Below are positions 1 to 13,834 of a stretch of DNA of 64,000 bases, in pieces. The DNA comes from Protula sp. h YS-2021 (lineage: Eukaryota > Annelida > Polychaeta > Sabellida > Serpulidae). Both the position numbers and the translations under genes were made by a program. The notes below the pieces were generated by a model that was not told the DNA's origin, ran no database searches, and saw nothing but the letters and a program-made list of their open reading frames with translations. The first letter of the stretch is position 1. Every line of letters begins with the position of its first letter. The stretch is from assembly GCA_949752745.1 (NCBI GenBank), contig OX457028.1, positions 27,616,645-27,680,644 on the forward strand, in the 5' to 3' direction.

Positions 1-1720
1 TCGCACCGTGAGACTCCAGAACAGCAAATATCTCAACTGTAGCGACCAGCGTCGTTTAGTCCACACCGTTGGGGTCAGGCAACGGGGTGTCATAAGATGG
101 ACATGGAATGGAAAGACGCCCTTACTCGCGATGCACTACCGGGTAGATTCAAGAGATAGAACAGAAGTGACAGGGCAAGTTCACAAGCTCGACACTCTCC
201 ATCGGCCAAGAAAGAGAGCCAGAAAGTGGAAAACTCTACCAGCTACTAGGCAGCGCAATAGTATAGGTATCAGTGGACCAAGATACGGCACAGAGAATAG
301 GGATTCCTCTGTGGGCGATGCCGTTCGTTTTGTCATAAAAATAGAAACATTACTAAGCTACGAAGAATCTTGACCCGTAGGAGGAAGTTTAGGAATTTTT
401 GCGATGTTTGGTAACAGATGGGTGCCCGTCGTCGGGTAGTCAAGTGGCTCCGAGATGGACAGTAGGAGAAGGTGCCTCACTATCACCCTTCATCAAAAAT
501 TTCAAAAACAATAAGCCACCTTTTTCTAACAGGATCAAACTCTTCAAGAGTCATACGGGAAATGCTTGATTTCGAGCAGGGCTTTTTCAGTCGGTTATTT
601 CTATCAGAGCTGACCCCATTTTTATTCCCCACAACGTTTCAAATGAATACAGCCCGAGTGATAAAGAAATATTACAAAAGGACATTTGGGGGACTTTGAT
701 AGACCTGTCAAACGCTTATCTGCACATCCTCAGAGAAGACTTTAGGATGGCCTTCAAATCCTTCTCCTAGTTTGTTTGTTTGTTTGGTGTTTAGCCTTCT
801 GTTCACCAGGATCCATTCGGTAACTAGGAACTAGGATGGGTATATTATGACGCACGTGCTAAAAAAAGAAGTGGGAAAAAAGAAGGAAGAATGAAGAAAT
901 AGAACAAGAAGAGCTAGAAAGAAAGAAATTTCGATTAGTCGTCTCCTACGCCATGTACGGAACAGAATACAGTGGGTATATTGTTAAGATTCCCCAAACC
1001 ACAGGGGCGTTCTTCTGGTAAAACAAGCTTTGTGGGCATTGCTTCCAGTGAATTTTGCATGGAATTGGGCATGGCCAGATCTATAGGAAAATTGTTAAGG
1101 TCATGTAATCAATCTCCCTTAAATGAAATGGAGTCTTTACTGGGCTTGTTGGTAGCCACAGAGAAGATCGTTCTTTTGAGCAAGCTCCATTACAGAAAGT
1201 TTCAAAGAATAATACTAGCAGCAGTGACAAAGCAAACTAGTGGCTATATCCCCACAAGCCTCCAGTAGTGATTGACCCCAGAATGTTTGACCAAGGGTAA
1301 CCCCACTCGCATTGTAGATTCAGACAGATGCTTCCTCCAAGGTTCCCCAGTTTGGCGATGAAACAAATAAACTGGTTAGCACTGAAGGTATAACACTCAC
1401 TCAGCCACTTAGCATTTTAGAGAGCAAGTCGGTAAAAGGTCAAACTTTTAGCGGAAGAGATCATTTGTCTCACATTTGGCTTTTGGCAGGCCACATTGCC
1501 AGCAACCTCAATGTGTTTTCAGACCCGGCGTTAAGAGCGGACAGAATGGTACAAACAGAGTTGCATCTAAATCAAGACTCCTTTCAGTGAATACTGGGCT
1601 AAATCTCAGTGGGGTCCCCGTTGCATAGATCTGTTAGCAAACTCTTCATCCATCAGTAACGCGGATACCTCTCCGTCTGCCCAGATCAACAAGGATGGGA
1701 GACAGAGCACTCAAATACCA
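1..1720 (+). mobile_element. Decayed DIRS-like retrotransposon (RT and RNase H part)
   Basis: Plus-strand remnant of a tyrosine-recombinase (DIRS-type) retrotransposon, cut by the window start. Translating across frames gives, in order: a lead-in ending LDFEQGFFSRLF (about 563-600); QMNTARVI (about 640); RT motif A as LIDLSNAYLHI (about 697-730); the RT to RNase H connection SLLGLLVATEKIVLL (about 1132-1178); and an RNase H end reading QWGPRCIDLLANSSS (about 1608-1650). The same words recur in the minus-strand copies near 27, 46 and 62 kb, which supports one family. Several frameshifts and stops break it, so it is not functional. The upstream piece from 8 to 373 is probably the same element before the RT core. 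No terminal repeat is visible. Confidence 0.7.
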
Positions 1721-2950
1721 GTGCCAAATCAAGCACTTTATGCATTTTCCCTACAAGCAATCCGAAAACATGAACATCTTGTTTCAAGGAAGCAAAATCA
1801 TGGCTCACCCTGTTGTCACGGTGCAATACAGAGAAGCGTTTTCAGATGTTGCTCTATCAAACCCACTGGGACTACCTCCAAGTTGCCCACATTTCCGAGA
1901 CCGGAGGGTGTGTTATCTGTCTTAAGTTTTTTGAAAAATAACATTTTTCTGTGGGAGTAATAAAAATTACCCTTGGACACAAGCCGCCCACTACTAAGGT
2001 TGATCGGGCGCAACGGAATAAGTTTTGGGTTGTGCGAGAAATAAAAACGTGATCTATACAAAGCTTTACCAGGTAATTTTCTTTAATATTTACACGAAGA
2101 GAGTCGTCGATGGAAGGTCTTTAGTCGGCTTTCGCCGCTATGCTAAGCGGATGGTTTTATACCACGGGAGACGAATGGCAGTGGTCGTGCTTCATCCTTC
2201 TCTTTATTCTGGTAACTAGGCGGTGTAAACGAACGGTGCTTATATACAAGTAAAACATAAATTTAGTTTTTTGGTTCTTTTAACTAGTCGGGTTAAACGA
2301 ATGGTACTTGTATACAAGTAAAGAAAATCGCCTAAACGGAATAGATGGAAATTATCTAGTCGAATTCAGGAGCACAAACGAACGGCAATCAAAGGTCTAT
2401 TCACATTTCGCAAGCGTAAAATCATAAGGCAAAGTCGTTGTTTGTCTTCAAATAAGTATTTTTAGGAACGTCCTTAAGGAACAAGAAATGTTCTTATCAG
2501 ATGCCAGTCACTTATTTTTTATTTTGCCATATTATTGTTGTTCCAGTAAAAACACTCCACCTTCGCTACTTAAAACACGCGTTCGTTTGCGTAGCTGTGA
2601 ACATGTTGATACTACACGGTTATGTAGCAGAAAACTGTTTGTTTGGGACATTTGCTTTATGTCCTAAAAGACAACGCCTTAAGCTTTTCAGTTCAGCAAA
2701 CACTCGACGTCTTTTGGGGGTTGCAAAATGATTGTTATTTGGTTATCACGCCAATACAACCAAATTTGAACTTTGAAACGTCGTATAAATGTTGCGTTTG
2801 GCCACAATGTATATGACTTGAAACCGACGTCATTCCGACGTCCTTTTCCAAGACAAACAATGTTACTATTATAAAGGTTATAACTTTGTCAGTAAGTTCT
2901 TTGTCCCTGTCTTTGGAGCTGAGGTGAGGACATTACGTTAGTTAAGCCGT
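1721..2950. other. No gene seen; spacer with ACGTC-rich motifs
   Basis: No supported coding sequence. The stretch from about 2560 to 2850 has several GACGTC/AACGTC-type words, like the dispersed repeats near 37.1-37.4 kb and 54.5-54.7 kb, and is probably old transposon-derived DNA. Confidence 0.4.
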
Positions 2951-2954
2951 AGTT

Positions 2955-3370
2955 AAGGGATACTTTTAGCTCAGTCGGTTACAGAGTTGGTCTGGTAATC
3001 CCAAGGTCCCGAGTTCGATTTCAGCTAAGCAGGGGATTGGCATTCGCCCCAATTGCCTTAGCTAAGCCGATGTAGTGGGTTAGATCCCCTGACAAGGAAT
3101 TCAGAAGTAACGCCCACCGAGAGTTTCGCCCATCCCTTCGAAAATGTTTCGATTGGGATAGTGGGAGGTGACGAGCGAGGCGTTCTTGCAGGACGAGAAG
3201 ATATGGGTACAGGTGATGCGGTACGACGTGGTACGGTGACAACTGTAATATGTAAACGTTTTGGTTTGCAGCTGGGCATACCAATATACGATTGTGATAT
3301 AGTTAGGAGGGTAAACATAACTGCATGTCACTCTCCTACCTATATCATAATTGTTTTATTATATTTGTGA
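2955..3370 (+). repeat. Candidate tRNA-derived SINE
   Basis: TAGCTCAGTCGG (about 2968) resembles a pol III A box and GAGTTCGATTTC (about 3011) a B box, with tRNA-like spacing. The loop between them reads CTGGTAA, which would be a GGT (Thr) anticodon, flanked by imperfect TTGG/CCAA. The acceptor and T stems do not pair well, so this is not a working tRNA. About 350 bp of unrelated body follows and runs into a T/A-rich tail near 3350-3365. A tRNA-headed SINE fits best; an isolated tRNA pseudogene is the alternative. Confidence 0.4.
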
Positions 3371-3988
3371 CTGCCACAGGAGCTTAAATTAGCGAATTTG
3401 TGCGATGTTGTCAATCATCTCTGTACTTCGCTCTTGTGACGCGAATTACGTCATCGGCTTTCATCATGACCTTGAGTACTCAACGTACTATGACTGGATT
3501 TATGGGAAGAGTAGCATTTTTGTGCTTTCTTACGTTTGACTAATATCTTGGCTAATTTTGGCCAAATCACCTATATATAACAAAACAAAGCCACATCTTT
3601 GTAAGGTGGATTACGGGTATGTACTTAATTTAATCTTATTGTAATTGCGTGTCTTATGGGGGAGGGGTTAGTTGTAGGAGGTGCTGTGTTATTAATGACT
3701 TAATACGATTTGGGTTTAGAGATTATCTTTTGCCTGTTAATGCATTAAATCTCTTACAAAGATTATTGTTTCTTTTAAGTCGTAATGCATTTCGACTCAC
3801 TTTAATATTGAGGAAATGTCGGAGATCAGTTTAGTCCCACGTTTCACACACCAAATTTTATCGGAGAAAAATTTTGAATTCTGTTGTGAAAAACGAATCC
3901 ACATCTTGGGTTAAGAATAAAAGGTAAGTCCGATAAGGCCGAAAATCATACAGCATTTCAATATCAATGTGATATCATGTAATTTATA
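3371..3988. other. No gene seen
   Basis: AT-rich sequence just upstream of the MULE remnant. No supported ORF and no clear terminal repeat, though the element's 5' end should lie here or just upstream. Confidence 0.4.
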
Positions 3989-5107
3989 GAAAGTAACCGC
4001 GGAAAGCAAAAGTTATGCCTAGATGGCTTCTTCTATACTAATAACAAGACACTTAAATCCGGCAGGATTTCTTGGAGGTCTGTTCATCGTCTTGTAGAGG
4101 AACGGTCACAACCTCTGGGGATCTGTTAGATCCATAGCTTTTTCATTAACACAATCATGATCCGCGACTTAATGAAACACAAGCTGCAAAAGCAAAATGT
4201 GCCCTCAAAACTACCCACACAGACCCACGACAAACCTGCCACCATGATTTCAACGTGCCACTCAAATCTGTCAGATAACGCACGTGTTCTTCTCGGACCA
4301 GAAAAAAGCTATTAGGCTAAAGCGTCAACACAATGCTCCTCCAGTTCCAGACAAGGTAGAGGATGTGGTGGTAGAAGGAGAGTGGTGTGAAACCGTTGAT
4401 AATGATCCCCAGCCGTTCCTATTTTATGACAACGGGCTGGACTCCGATAGCCGTATGCTGACTTTCGCTTCGCCGGCTTTGCCGGCTTTGCGTTTACTCA
4501 GCGCGGCAAGTACCTGGTTCATGGATGGCAATTTTTCAATGGCGTATCGGGGATTTACCCAATTGTACGTGATTCGTGTTGCGTTGGACAATACGACTGT
4601 CACTACCGTCTACGGACTCCTCCAAGAAAAATCGCAGGCAGTGTACGAAGAGTTTTTTCAAGCCATCGTTGAATGCTGTGAGTCTCTAATGCTTCCGGTG
4701 GGTCCAGTTGCCATCCTTTGCGATTTTGAGTTATCGGTCCTGTGCCCTCTTAAAACTTCTTGGGGCCAGAGCTTGATACTTGGGCGTGTATTAATAACCT
4801 CACACCGGCGCAAAATCCGGGAATTAAGACTTGTGCCACGCTATTTCACTTGGTTGGTTACAAACACTTCTCAGTTTGGGCTTTCATTACCGCCATCAAG
4901 CAGGAGGAGACAACCCTGATTGATCAAGACATGCAGGGAAATCCGCCGCGAAAACGAGCCCGCAAGGACTTGAGTGCTCTGCAGAGGCGCCTGAAGACTC
5001 CGTGCATTGAACGTGGAGCTGGACAAAAATCGGTCGAAGATTTCTTGAGAGGGGTTGGCTCCAACATCAGATGGCTTGGTGTCAATAGGGAAAGCCAAGA
5101 AGATTAA
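3989..5107 (+). pseudogene. Decayed FLYWCH-type Mutator-like (MULE) transposase
   Basis: The order of parts is that of FLYWCH-MULE transposases. At 3989-4111 a frame reads SNRGKQKLCLDGFFY then GRISWRS, matching the start of a FLYWCH zinc finger; the cysteine expected after the tryptophan is serine here. About 4150-4270 reads HNHDPRLNETQAAKAK, the HNH end of the finger and the helix after it. From 4284 the DDE-type core begins: FMDGNFSMAYRGFTQLYVI (first catalytic aspartate in MDG), then YGLLQEKSQAVYEEFF and ILCDFE (second acidic site). Around 4760 the frame shifts; the next frame carries VGYKHFSVWAFITAIKQEE to a stop at 5107. The frameshifts and lost zinc ligand mean it is dead. Terminal inverted repeats were not found. 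Confidence 0.75.
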
Positions 5108-6733
5108 GATGTGTGTACACGTTTCACTGACTGAGATAGAACGTTAGTTCTGAGATAGAGCATTAATTGTTGTTAGATTTGTTGTTTTGTTTCAACGACT
5201 GAGATAAAAAATTATTTCTGATATAAACTAGTAGCAGCTGCTAGATTTGTGCTTTTTACTTTTCGATAAGTACTGATACTGAATTACCTGTTTCAATTTT
5301 TTAAAAAGGTCGGGGCCAAATGTCCACTTTTTTATCTGGGGCGTAATGGGCGGGACGAAGTGTCCGGGGCGTAATGGGCTCATAGACGACCTGCATATTA
5401 GGGACTCCTGGGAATTAGGGACAGTTAACACCAAGCTGTTTAGAAATCCCATTCAGGTCCATACTAAGAAAACATGTATAATAAGGACATCTAGTATTAA
5501 GGGCTAGGGAAGCATTTTTGCCCGCAAGTGAAGTCAACCTGTATATCATATCAACCTGTCTTGTGTCTCATAAAGTAAATAATAACATAAGCCGTTTGTT
5601 TGCCGATACTCTGTGTTTACCCCTTCCTAGGTAATTACAGTTTTTGCTCAGTCTATCGAGTAAACGTTACATCCCTTGTTCTTTCAATTTATGGTGCACC
5701 CCAGCCTAAATGTTATCGCCGGGCTTAGCAATATATATAAACGACGAGTTCTTGGCCAAGTCTGTAGCCAAAAATTCATTGCAAATAAAATGAGAGGAAG
5801 GGAAAGAAAGAAAAATGAATCGTTACTTCCAGAAAAAGGTGAGAATTATCTAAAACAGTGAAGGACTAAGTGTAAGACAACTAGCGGATAAGTTTAATTC
5901 AGTTGTTTATTTCAGTTTTTAGTTTCATTATGTATCTTGTCGTTACTGCATGAAGAGGCGTGAGAAACAAAGAAATAAAGGTTTTATTATGGTTGGTCAT
6001 TTCTGTTTTTGATCCTTAAACAAACCCTCTACCTGTCTGCTAAGGACACCTCCCCATTGGGAACAAAAGGCTCAGTAAGTTAGGTTCCTTAATGCCCAGG
6101 TTTTACTGTGGTACTTACGTACAAACGCATACAAGTGCATATAAAAACGAGCGGTAGATACCAACTCATGGTTATCCAACCCTAATAAGGCGGGTGAAAT
6201 AAATGAATCACATATGAAACAGCCCTTGACATTCCTCTCTTTTACCAGGGTAAAACTTTAAATTTCAACTGAAATGAAGAAACAAATCAAAGGTGCATTG
6301 AAAATGCCTGAGCTTTTCAATGGGACTTGGCATTTTTAATGCCACGGGGTGCACTGTCTTTCATTATTTCGCTCTTCACTCTTATTATGATTCTGCACGA
6401 TTTAAAAGATAGCGTCAACTGTGATAAAAATGAAGCCAGTCATGCAGTAACATTTTTATACCGCAGAATTGTATAGTGTCTGCCGATTTAAACATGGACT
6501 TTTAAGACCACCTTGGAAATAAGACTGCCTCTGTAATAAAACGGCTTTTTGTTAGTGCTCTTCTAAATCATCCTTATGAATGATAACCGCGAAATTCAGA
6601 TCACTTTTGACTAGTTCCAAAAGCGCACTTATCTCCTGGGATCTTGGGTATATTGCAACGTCACTTTTGTGAACACCAAAAAAAACCGAATCACTGCAGT
6701 GAACAAGATGATCTTGAGTGTTAAAAACTTATT

Positions 6734-6734
<1 letters not shown>
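5108..6734. other. No gene seen
   Basis: No supported coding exon on either strand. If the minus-strand GBP gene continues past its last visible exon at 7747, its C-terminal exons should lie here or beyond the window start. I looked for helical GBP exons in the reverse complement and found none. Confidence 0.4.

Positions 6735-6810
<76 letters not shown>
6735..6810. repeat. (ACT)n microsatellite
   Basis: Uninterrupted run of about 25 ACT units. It produces a poly-threonine reading frame that is not a gene. Confidence 0.95.
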
Positions 6811-7746
6811 TTTCTACTGCTGCTATTTTCTCTCAAGGGACCATAAGACATACACGCAAAAAATCGATGCCCCCCCCCCCTGCTGCGAAAAATTCATGAC
6901 GCCATGCAATGAGGAAAAAAATCAGCGCGCGCACAAAACTGGACTATTCCCACCCCAAAAATATAGAATGCCCTTTCACATTTATTGTCTAATTTTAGAT
7001 CCCAGTAACTATTCAAAGATGTCTGAAACTGAATTTTTGATTTCTAAAATGCATTTATGGATACAAGAATTAATTGATGATATATAAAATAATTTTTTTC
7101 GACATCCAAAATTGATTTTAAGATCTTCAAAATGTTATTTAGATATTTTTAAATGTAAATAAACATATTATTTTAGATGGAAAAATTGCTTTCTATTATT
7201 TACATCTAAAATTTAATTTAAGGCATCAATAATATATTTTACACATCTTAAATCCAAATTTAGAGAGCAAAAATTAATCTTATATATCAACAATTCAAAA
7301 CCAAGTTTCATATTTGAAATTCACGGACAATATGGACACCTAAAATTATATTGTGAAGAATGAATCCATGCCAAATACCTCGAAAGTATGAAGGTAAAAA
7401 ATGAAAAAAAAATCGTAGTCCAAAGTCCCAAACCAATATTGTCTCATCAAGCCTTCAAACCTATGATTTTTCTGGCCCTCCAGTAACTGTCGGAGAGATG
7501 GGTTTAAACGGCACTCTTCTTAATACATAAGCCATCGAATTGTTTTGAAAATCTCAAAGAATACAGTTCTAAAAATGTTACAGTGGGACTGATATGGTTT
7601 AAAAAAAAAAGAAAAGAAAAGTAAGAATTTATATAGTTTATTTAGTAAAAAAAAAAAATGAAACAAAAAAAAAAAAAATGTTGAGAGAATAGATTAGGAT
7701 CGAACCAGGCATAAATTGTAAATATGAATGGAACAACAAAATTTAC
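6811..7746. other. AT-rich spacer, no gene seen
   Basis: Very AT-rich, with loosely repeated words such as GATATATAAAAT and AAAATTGATTT from 6960 to 7370. A similar block lies at about 24,250-24,660, so it may be a dispersed AT-rich repeat. Poly-A runs occur near 7600-7680. Confidence 0.4.
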
Positions 7747-7907
7747 CTCAGCATGTGATCTTTTTCTACTGGCTTCGGAAGTGCAAAACATTTTCTTCGG
7801 GGAAAGTACTTTCTAATTCCCTCACGTGGGGCGTTGTACTGTTGAAATTTTTTAGACTGTCCCCTTTTGAGCTTCAAGGAGTTTTCTAAATATTCATCTG
7901 TTGTTAT
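7747..7907 (-). CDS. GBP minus gene, exon 8 (end of G domain)
   Basis: 161 nt, the same length as exon 5 of the plus-strand GBP gene. Starts [16 protein letters not shown] after an AAG acceptor and ends CTGAG before GTAAAT. No downstream exon was found. Confidence 0.8.
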
Positions 7908-10900
7908 CTTAAAACGAAAATGTAAAAATAATCATCTGTCTAAAATGGTGGCTTCATTTTTTTTTAATTTAAACTTTTAAAAATAGTTTTATTATATGCA
8001 TTTAAATGTGACTGTAATTTATACTGTTGTTGCCAATATTTTTGTCTAGACAATGTAATCCAAACAACATCCTTTCTATTTTTCAAAAGTATATATTTAC
8101 AATATTCACCAGTCTATATTCATGCTGAATTAAGAAATTGTATCCCCCTCCCCCGATCCCGCCACCCCTCCTTGTCAGAAAGACTAACGCCCACCTCTTG
8201 TCCGTTGAGTTTGAGCTCGAGGAAGAAATCACGAAGTACAACCAAAAGCGTTGGAAAGTAATATGAAAATCGCGCTCCTTGGTTATCATCATCTTGTCCC
8301 TTCCTCACCCTGATCGTCTCTGCCAACTCAGCCACCAAACTACGCAGCAATTAAGGGTCGCTGCTTTTAATTATCATACCACACAAAGAGAATGGATTCT
8401 TAATTTTAACCTTTTTTTTCAGAAAAGAAAATTGGTTACAACGCAACTTTATTTCATGACTGCCAGTGCTCGTAAATACGCAGAGCTGTATTTCCCGCTT
8501 TTCCAGTGTCGAAAACATCATGCTACGAACTACTGAAAGTGTGCACTTGATATCTCCATAACATGACAGAAAACATCACAGAAGAGTGCAAAATCTATTT
8601 AATTTAAAAGAAGATATATTTGCACCAAAAATAAAACCACAAGAGCTGGAAGACTGGACCAGAAAACCCTCCCGCAGTCTGAAAGGCACGTTCGAACAGT
8701 GTGCAAGGCGATATTTTCTGTCTTGAAGTTACGCTGTTATTGCGATATCAAGTGTACACTTGCCTACTTACCAGTCAAAACACTACTATTTCCTTTGTGC
8801 GAGTACTGGCAATCGAGAAATAATTTTTTTTGTTAATATAGGTTCTGCTGTCCTCTCATGTTGACATCTTACTAGCAACAGGATGGAGACTAAAGTACCA
8901 AAGGATACTCCAACTCCCTAATGAAGACATCGTCGAGGGTACCGGTGGCGTTGTATACCAGACAGGTACTGAGAAGTACCGTCAGAGTGAAGATATGTAG
9001 GTCATGTGCACGGTCTTCCTTTTCTACGTCATATAAACCCTCTGTATCCAATAGCAACAGGCACTGACTCGGGTCCTTATGACAAGCAAACATTTTGCAT
9101 CAACGCACAATATACCTCTCCATCACAGCCCCAATCTGTGGAACGCTCAAGGCGAGAAGACATCAAAGAATCGTACTTAAAATGTGACCAACAAGCTCCA
9201 GAGCAAATTTATCCCTACAAAGTAGCGAAAATCAGTCTAGCGTACTTATTATTCTTGGAATAAGTGCGACAATGGATGCTATAAAAAGTAAGCACAATTA
9301 TTTCGTACTTAATTGTTATTTCTTAACTTATTCTTACCCTGGGGTGTGGCTTAGCCCACATCCAGATACCTTTAGTCTCAGGCTGTATGGTGGATCCGAG
9401 TCCAAATCCTGAACTGCTCCCCGCTAAACGATTCAGCAAGTAGGACTTGCCAGTGCGGTATTTTCCTGAAAGCAGCAACCAGTCTAATTCTTTGTGTACT
9501 ACGTGTTTGCTATAGTTTTTCTTTTCTTTTTAGAAAGATCTTAATCTTAAGAATAATAATAATAATAATTATAATAATAATAATTATAATAATAATTTGG
9601 TGCTTTTAATTATTGGGGGTGTGACACTCACCTGCAATCGCCACTACAGCTACTGGCGCCGTGATGGTGCGGAGTATCCGCGCTGCCGGCTCGCACAGTT
9701 CTAGCTTCCCATTGGACGAGGTGGCTATCAGCTGAATGGGCAGTTCCATGTTTGGTATTTGATTACGCCCCTGTGCATATTGATACAACATATGTACATT
9801 TCCCCCGATAGATTTAATTCGAAGATTGTTTTCATTTAGAAGAATATACGTATGTCAATGTTATTATTTCAGAAAGCTTATAGTGAAATCTGTACTTTAC
9901 CTTTGTAAATGAATGTGAAATTTGTGATGGTGCAGTTTGGGTTTTTGCCATGACTGTTTGATAAGACTGAGCAGTTCTTCGATCTGGTGCAGATGGCCTC
10001 GTTACTTCTTTAGGTGAAGCAGATAATGACTGATCTCGCGAGCTGACGTCATGTTTTGACGGAGTATCTGCCAGGGTTGAAGTTTTAGCGAACGTGCCGC
10101 AAGGCGGCGCTGGGGTGTTAGTTCGTGCTGCGCTGCTACGCTCTGATATTGCAGGCTTCTATGATAAAAATAATATAATGTCAAAATTATAAGAATGCCT
10201 ACTTTCAATATAAAAAGTACTGAATGGTTTATTTCACATCATACTGTATCTTTACTACATCTGACCCATGAATAGGCCTATTTTGTAGGGGAGGTACTGT
10301 GCACCGAAAACCGATTACGTTACTATTTGAAGTGAGCCGAAGCGAGCCCCAGATTTTTGGGTTCAGTTTGCGTTTCTTTTCAGCCTAGGCGACCAGAGCT
10401 CATATAGAGCTATACCATGAGTTTTTTTTTAAATGACATAAATGACAAGTCTCATGTGAGACTTGATTGCCCAGCATGAAGAGCAAATGTCCAGCAAAGA
10501 GCAAAATGGTGCTTTTCCGATTGTCCTTTTGTGGTATAATCAAAATATGAATGATAGATTTTTATGGGTTTTTCGTCTGTAGTCTTTTTAATTTTTTTTT
10601 TAATTTTTGGCTCTGAGAGTCTCATCTTCAGGCTGAAATATGCTTTTTTTTTTTTAAATTTGACCGGTTTAATTTCAAACAGGGATCGAGCAGGTCCAGT
10701 TATTTGTAACAGGAATATTAAACGTTTTAGTGTAATTGATATGCTGGAAAGTGTACGTGGAATTCTGAAAAGTGCAATTCAGTGTGAACGGTACTACTAT
10801 AGATCTGCACTGGTCGCACTTGCACTTGGTATTTCACCAACCTTTTGAAAAGCAGGCATTGCCCATCGCACATTTTCTTCCAGCAGACTTCCCTTTGCTT

Positions 10901-13782
10901 CGGTCACCAATTTGTCAAATGTGCAGGGCTGTGTTTTGGGTTTCGAGCCGTGGGATTGTTCGAGTGATCCAGCTGCACCGACAACAGAATGACCCCAGTA
11001 TTGTGGCATCCTGTTCTGCTCAGGAACGCGCTCCAAAGCAGCCCCCTCATCTGTTCTTCGGTTTACACCCTGGTCTTTCCGAGAGTTTTCAGACTGTTGC
11101 TCCACAGACCACGCCAGTTTCGGAGAAGCCGGTTTTGCGCTGAGTAGTGACATTAACTCCTGATTTGTCATGGTTTCCCATGGTTTTGTCATTGCATTGA
11201 AATGCCCACTTGTGAAACTGTTGTCAAAGTTGGGACGGTTATCTTCCCCTGGCGCGGAGGTTGGTAGTTTTGTGACAGGTTCCCTTACAAATAAAATGAA
11301 TGCTCTAAAATCTTAACAGAAAAATCTAAAAGGAATCTAAATTTAGAACGTGATATTGTAATACGAAGGTCAAGAACGACTTAGTAAACTTGATTATTTT
11401 TCCATTCGTCTCAGTGCACATGATGCTTTTTGAATGGGTTAATAATTTAAAAGAGCTTACTTATAACTAAAAGAAACTCTCTCAGATTGATCATGAACCT
11501 AAATTTAGTGTACAATTTCCGAAATAACAGACGAACACAGCCTAGAACAGAAACCTGTACGGGGCCAGGATTAAGTTAATGACTTAAAACCTATGGTAGT
11601 GATAACAACCACAACTGCAAATCACTTTTTAAATTTATGTGATTCCGTAGAGGGGGTTGGAATGCAAAATACAGTCAAAGTCGTAATGGTTTCCGAGATA
11701 ACTCTTATTTTTTGTATATATATATATGATCTTGAGCCATGGTCGATGTCAGACTTTTATATTTCTATATTATATGTAAACCGAAAACTGCTACCGCAGA
11801 GGAAAATAGTCCAAAAAAAAAAAACGAGGCCAAAATCTCAAAATTTATTCTATGCTTTTTTGATAGTGATTTGTGGTACCATGCCGTAATTTGTGATGGC
11901 ATTCCCATATTATTCTGCAATAGCATGTCACTGAGCAACTTGTGTAAAACTTATTTCTTTTTTTTTTTCCCCAAGTGTGTACTTGACGTTGACAGATGCT
12001 GAAATAAAGTGACGCACAAAAACTACAATCTTTCCATCGTCCCGCACATCCTGGTGTCTATGAATGCATGTTGTCTGTATCCGGTTCTAAAAATAAACTT
12101 GCACTACTGCGCCTCTCGGATGCCTACAAATATTTTTTTCTTCAAATTTAACCATTGCCCTCTACGACACTTCCAATATTTCATGGCTGTGTAAAGGGGT
12201 TTCTTTTACATAGGGGATATGTTTACAATGACATCAAAAGCAACATGTGTATGCACATGATGAATACATATACTGCAGAAGGAGCCTGTTTAAGCATATT
12301 ATGATGGAAAATTTTAGTAATTTAAAAAGCTAAAACATTGGCACACAGCCAGCATTTATTAGGAAAAGAAAAAAGTCTCACTTGGCACACAAACAAGACT
12401 TATATTTTAAAACTAGACCGTTTTCGCTACAAAATAGCCAAAGTTGTACTTGTTACTAGTTAATAGGAGGTCAAAGTCATAGAGGCACCTCTTACAAAAC
12501 ACCTTTTAGGCCCAAAGGATCTAAAATAAGATCAAAATCGCTTTACCACTAACCGTTTTCGACATAATAGTCAACCTCCGGTTTTTATTTACTTTGATCA
12601 TGACCGAGGGGGTCAAGGTCACCGAGTTACCTCTTATGCCAAAAGGATAAAAAAGCTCAAAAGCGCTCTATCTGTAACGACTCCCGAGAAAACGGTCAGC
12701 TTCCGGTTTTTTTTTTTTTTTACTTTAACCATGGCCTAGGAGGTCAAGGCCACCGAGGAGGTCAAGGCCACCGAGATAAAACCGGAAGTTAACAATTTTT
12801 CTGGAAAATAAGCTCAAAATCGCTTTATCTCTAACCGTTTTTGAGATAATGGACAGCCTCGGAGTTTTTACTTTCACCATGACCGAGAGTGGTAAGGTCA
12901 AAGGGGTATCTCTTACATAGGTTCTTTTAGGGCCAAAGGATAAAGAATAAGCCAAAAATCGCTTTATCTGCAACGGCTTTCGAGATAATGGTCAACTTCC
13001 GGTTTTGCCTTTGACCATGACCGAGGAGGTCAAGATCACTCAGATACTTCTTACATGACACATTTTAGGCCCAAAGGGTCGAAAATAAGCTAAAAAAATA
13101 ATGACCAGCTTCCTGTTTTTGACACTGAACATGACCGCGGAGGTCAAGATCACCGAGGTTGCTCCTACATAACGTCTTTTAGGCCCAATGGGTCGAGAAT
13201 AAGCACTCAATCGCTCTATCTGTAACTAATTTTGGGAAAATAATCAACTTCAGCTTTTTTACCTTAATCATGATCAAAAAGGTCAAGGTAATCGAAGTAC
13301 CTCTTACGTAGCGTCTTTTAGAACCTTGAGGCCAAGGAAAAAAGTATTCATTACCCTCTATACTTTTGCCAAACGTTGTCTTCCTACCTCAAACCTTGTA
13401 GGAACAGTTTCTGGAAACCACTTTGAGGTAAAAAATACTTTGACCTCAATTTGACCTTGACCATGAAGATCAAGGTAAAAACATTTTGCGGATTTCGCAA
13501 CGTCTCATCATTGTCTATCCGTGAGCCAAATTTCATCTTCCTACATCAAATAGTGTAAACTAAAAAAAAACATGAAAAATAAAACACCCACACACACACA
13601 TATATATATAGATCTGTAGAATTTTCTCAGCCCAAAATCAGCGGATCTGTTAGATCCGCTAAAATTTTCAGCGGATCTATAGATTCTCTGGTCGAACCAG
13701 CGTATCTACAGATTCGATTATATTTTCAGCGGATCTACAGATTCGCTGATTCTACAGATCCGCTGTAACCCCCCCCCCCCCC

Positions 13783-13834
<52 letters not shown>

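Noticed and set aside
6669..6899. Poly-threonine protein
   Set aside because: It is the (ACT)n microsatellite.
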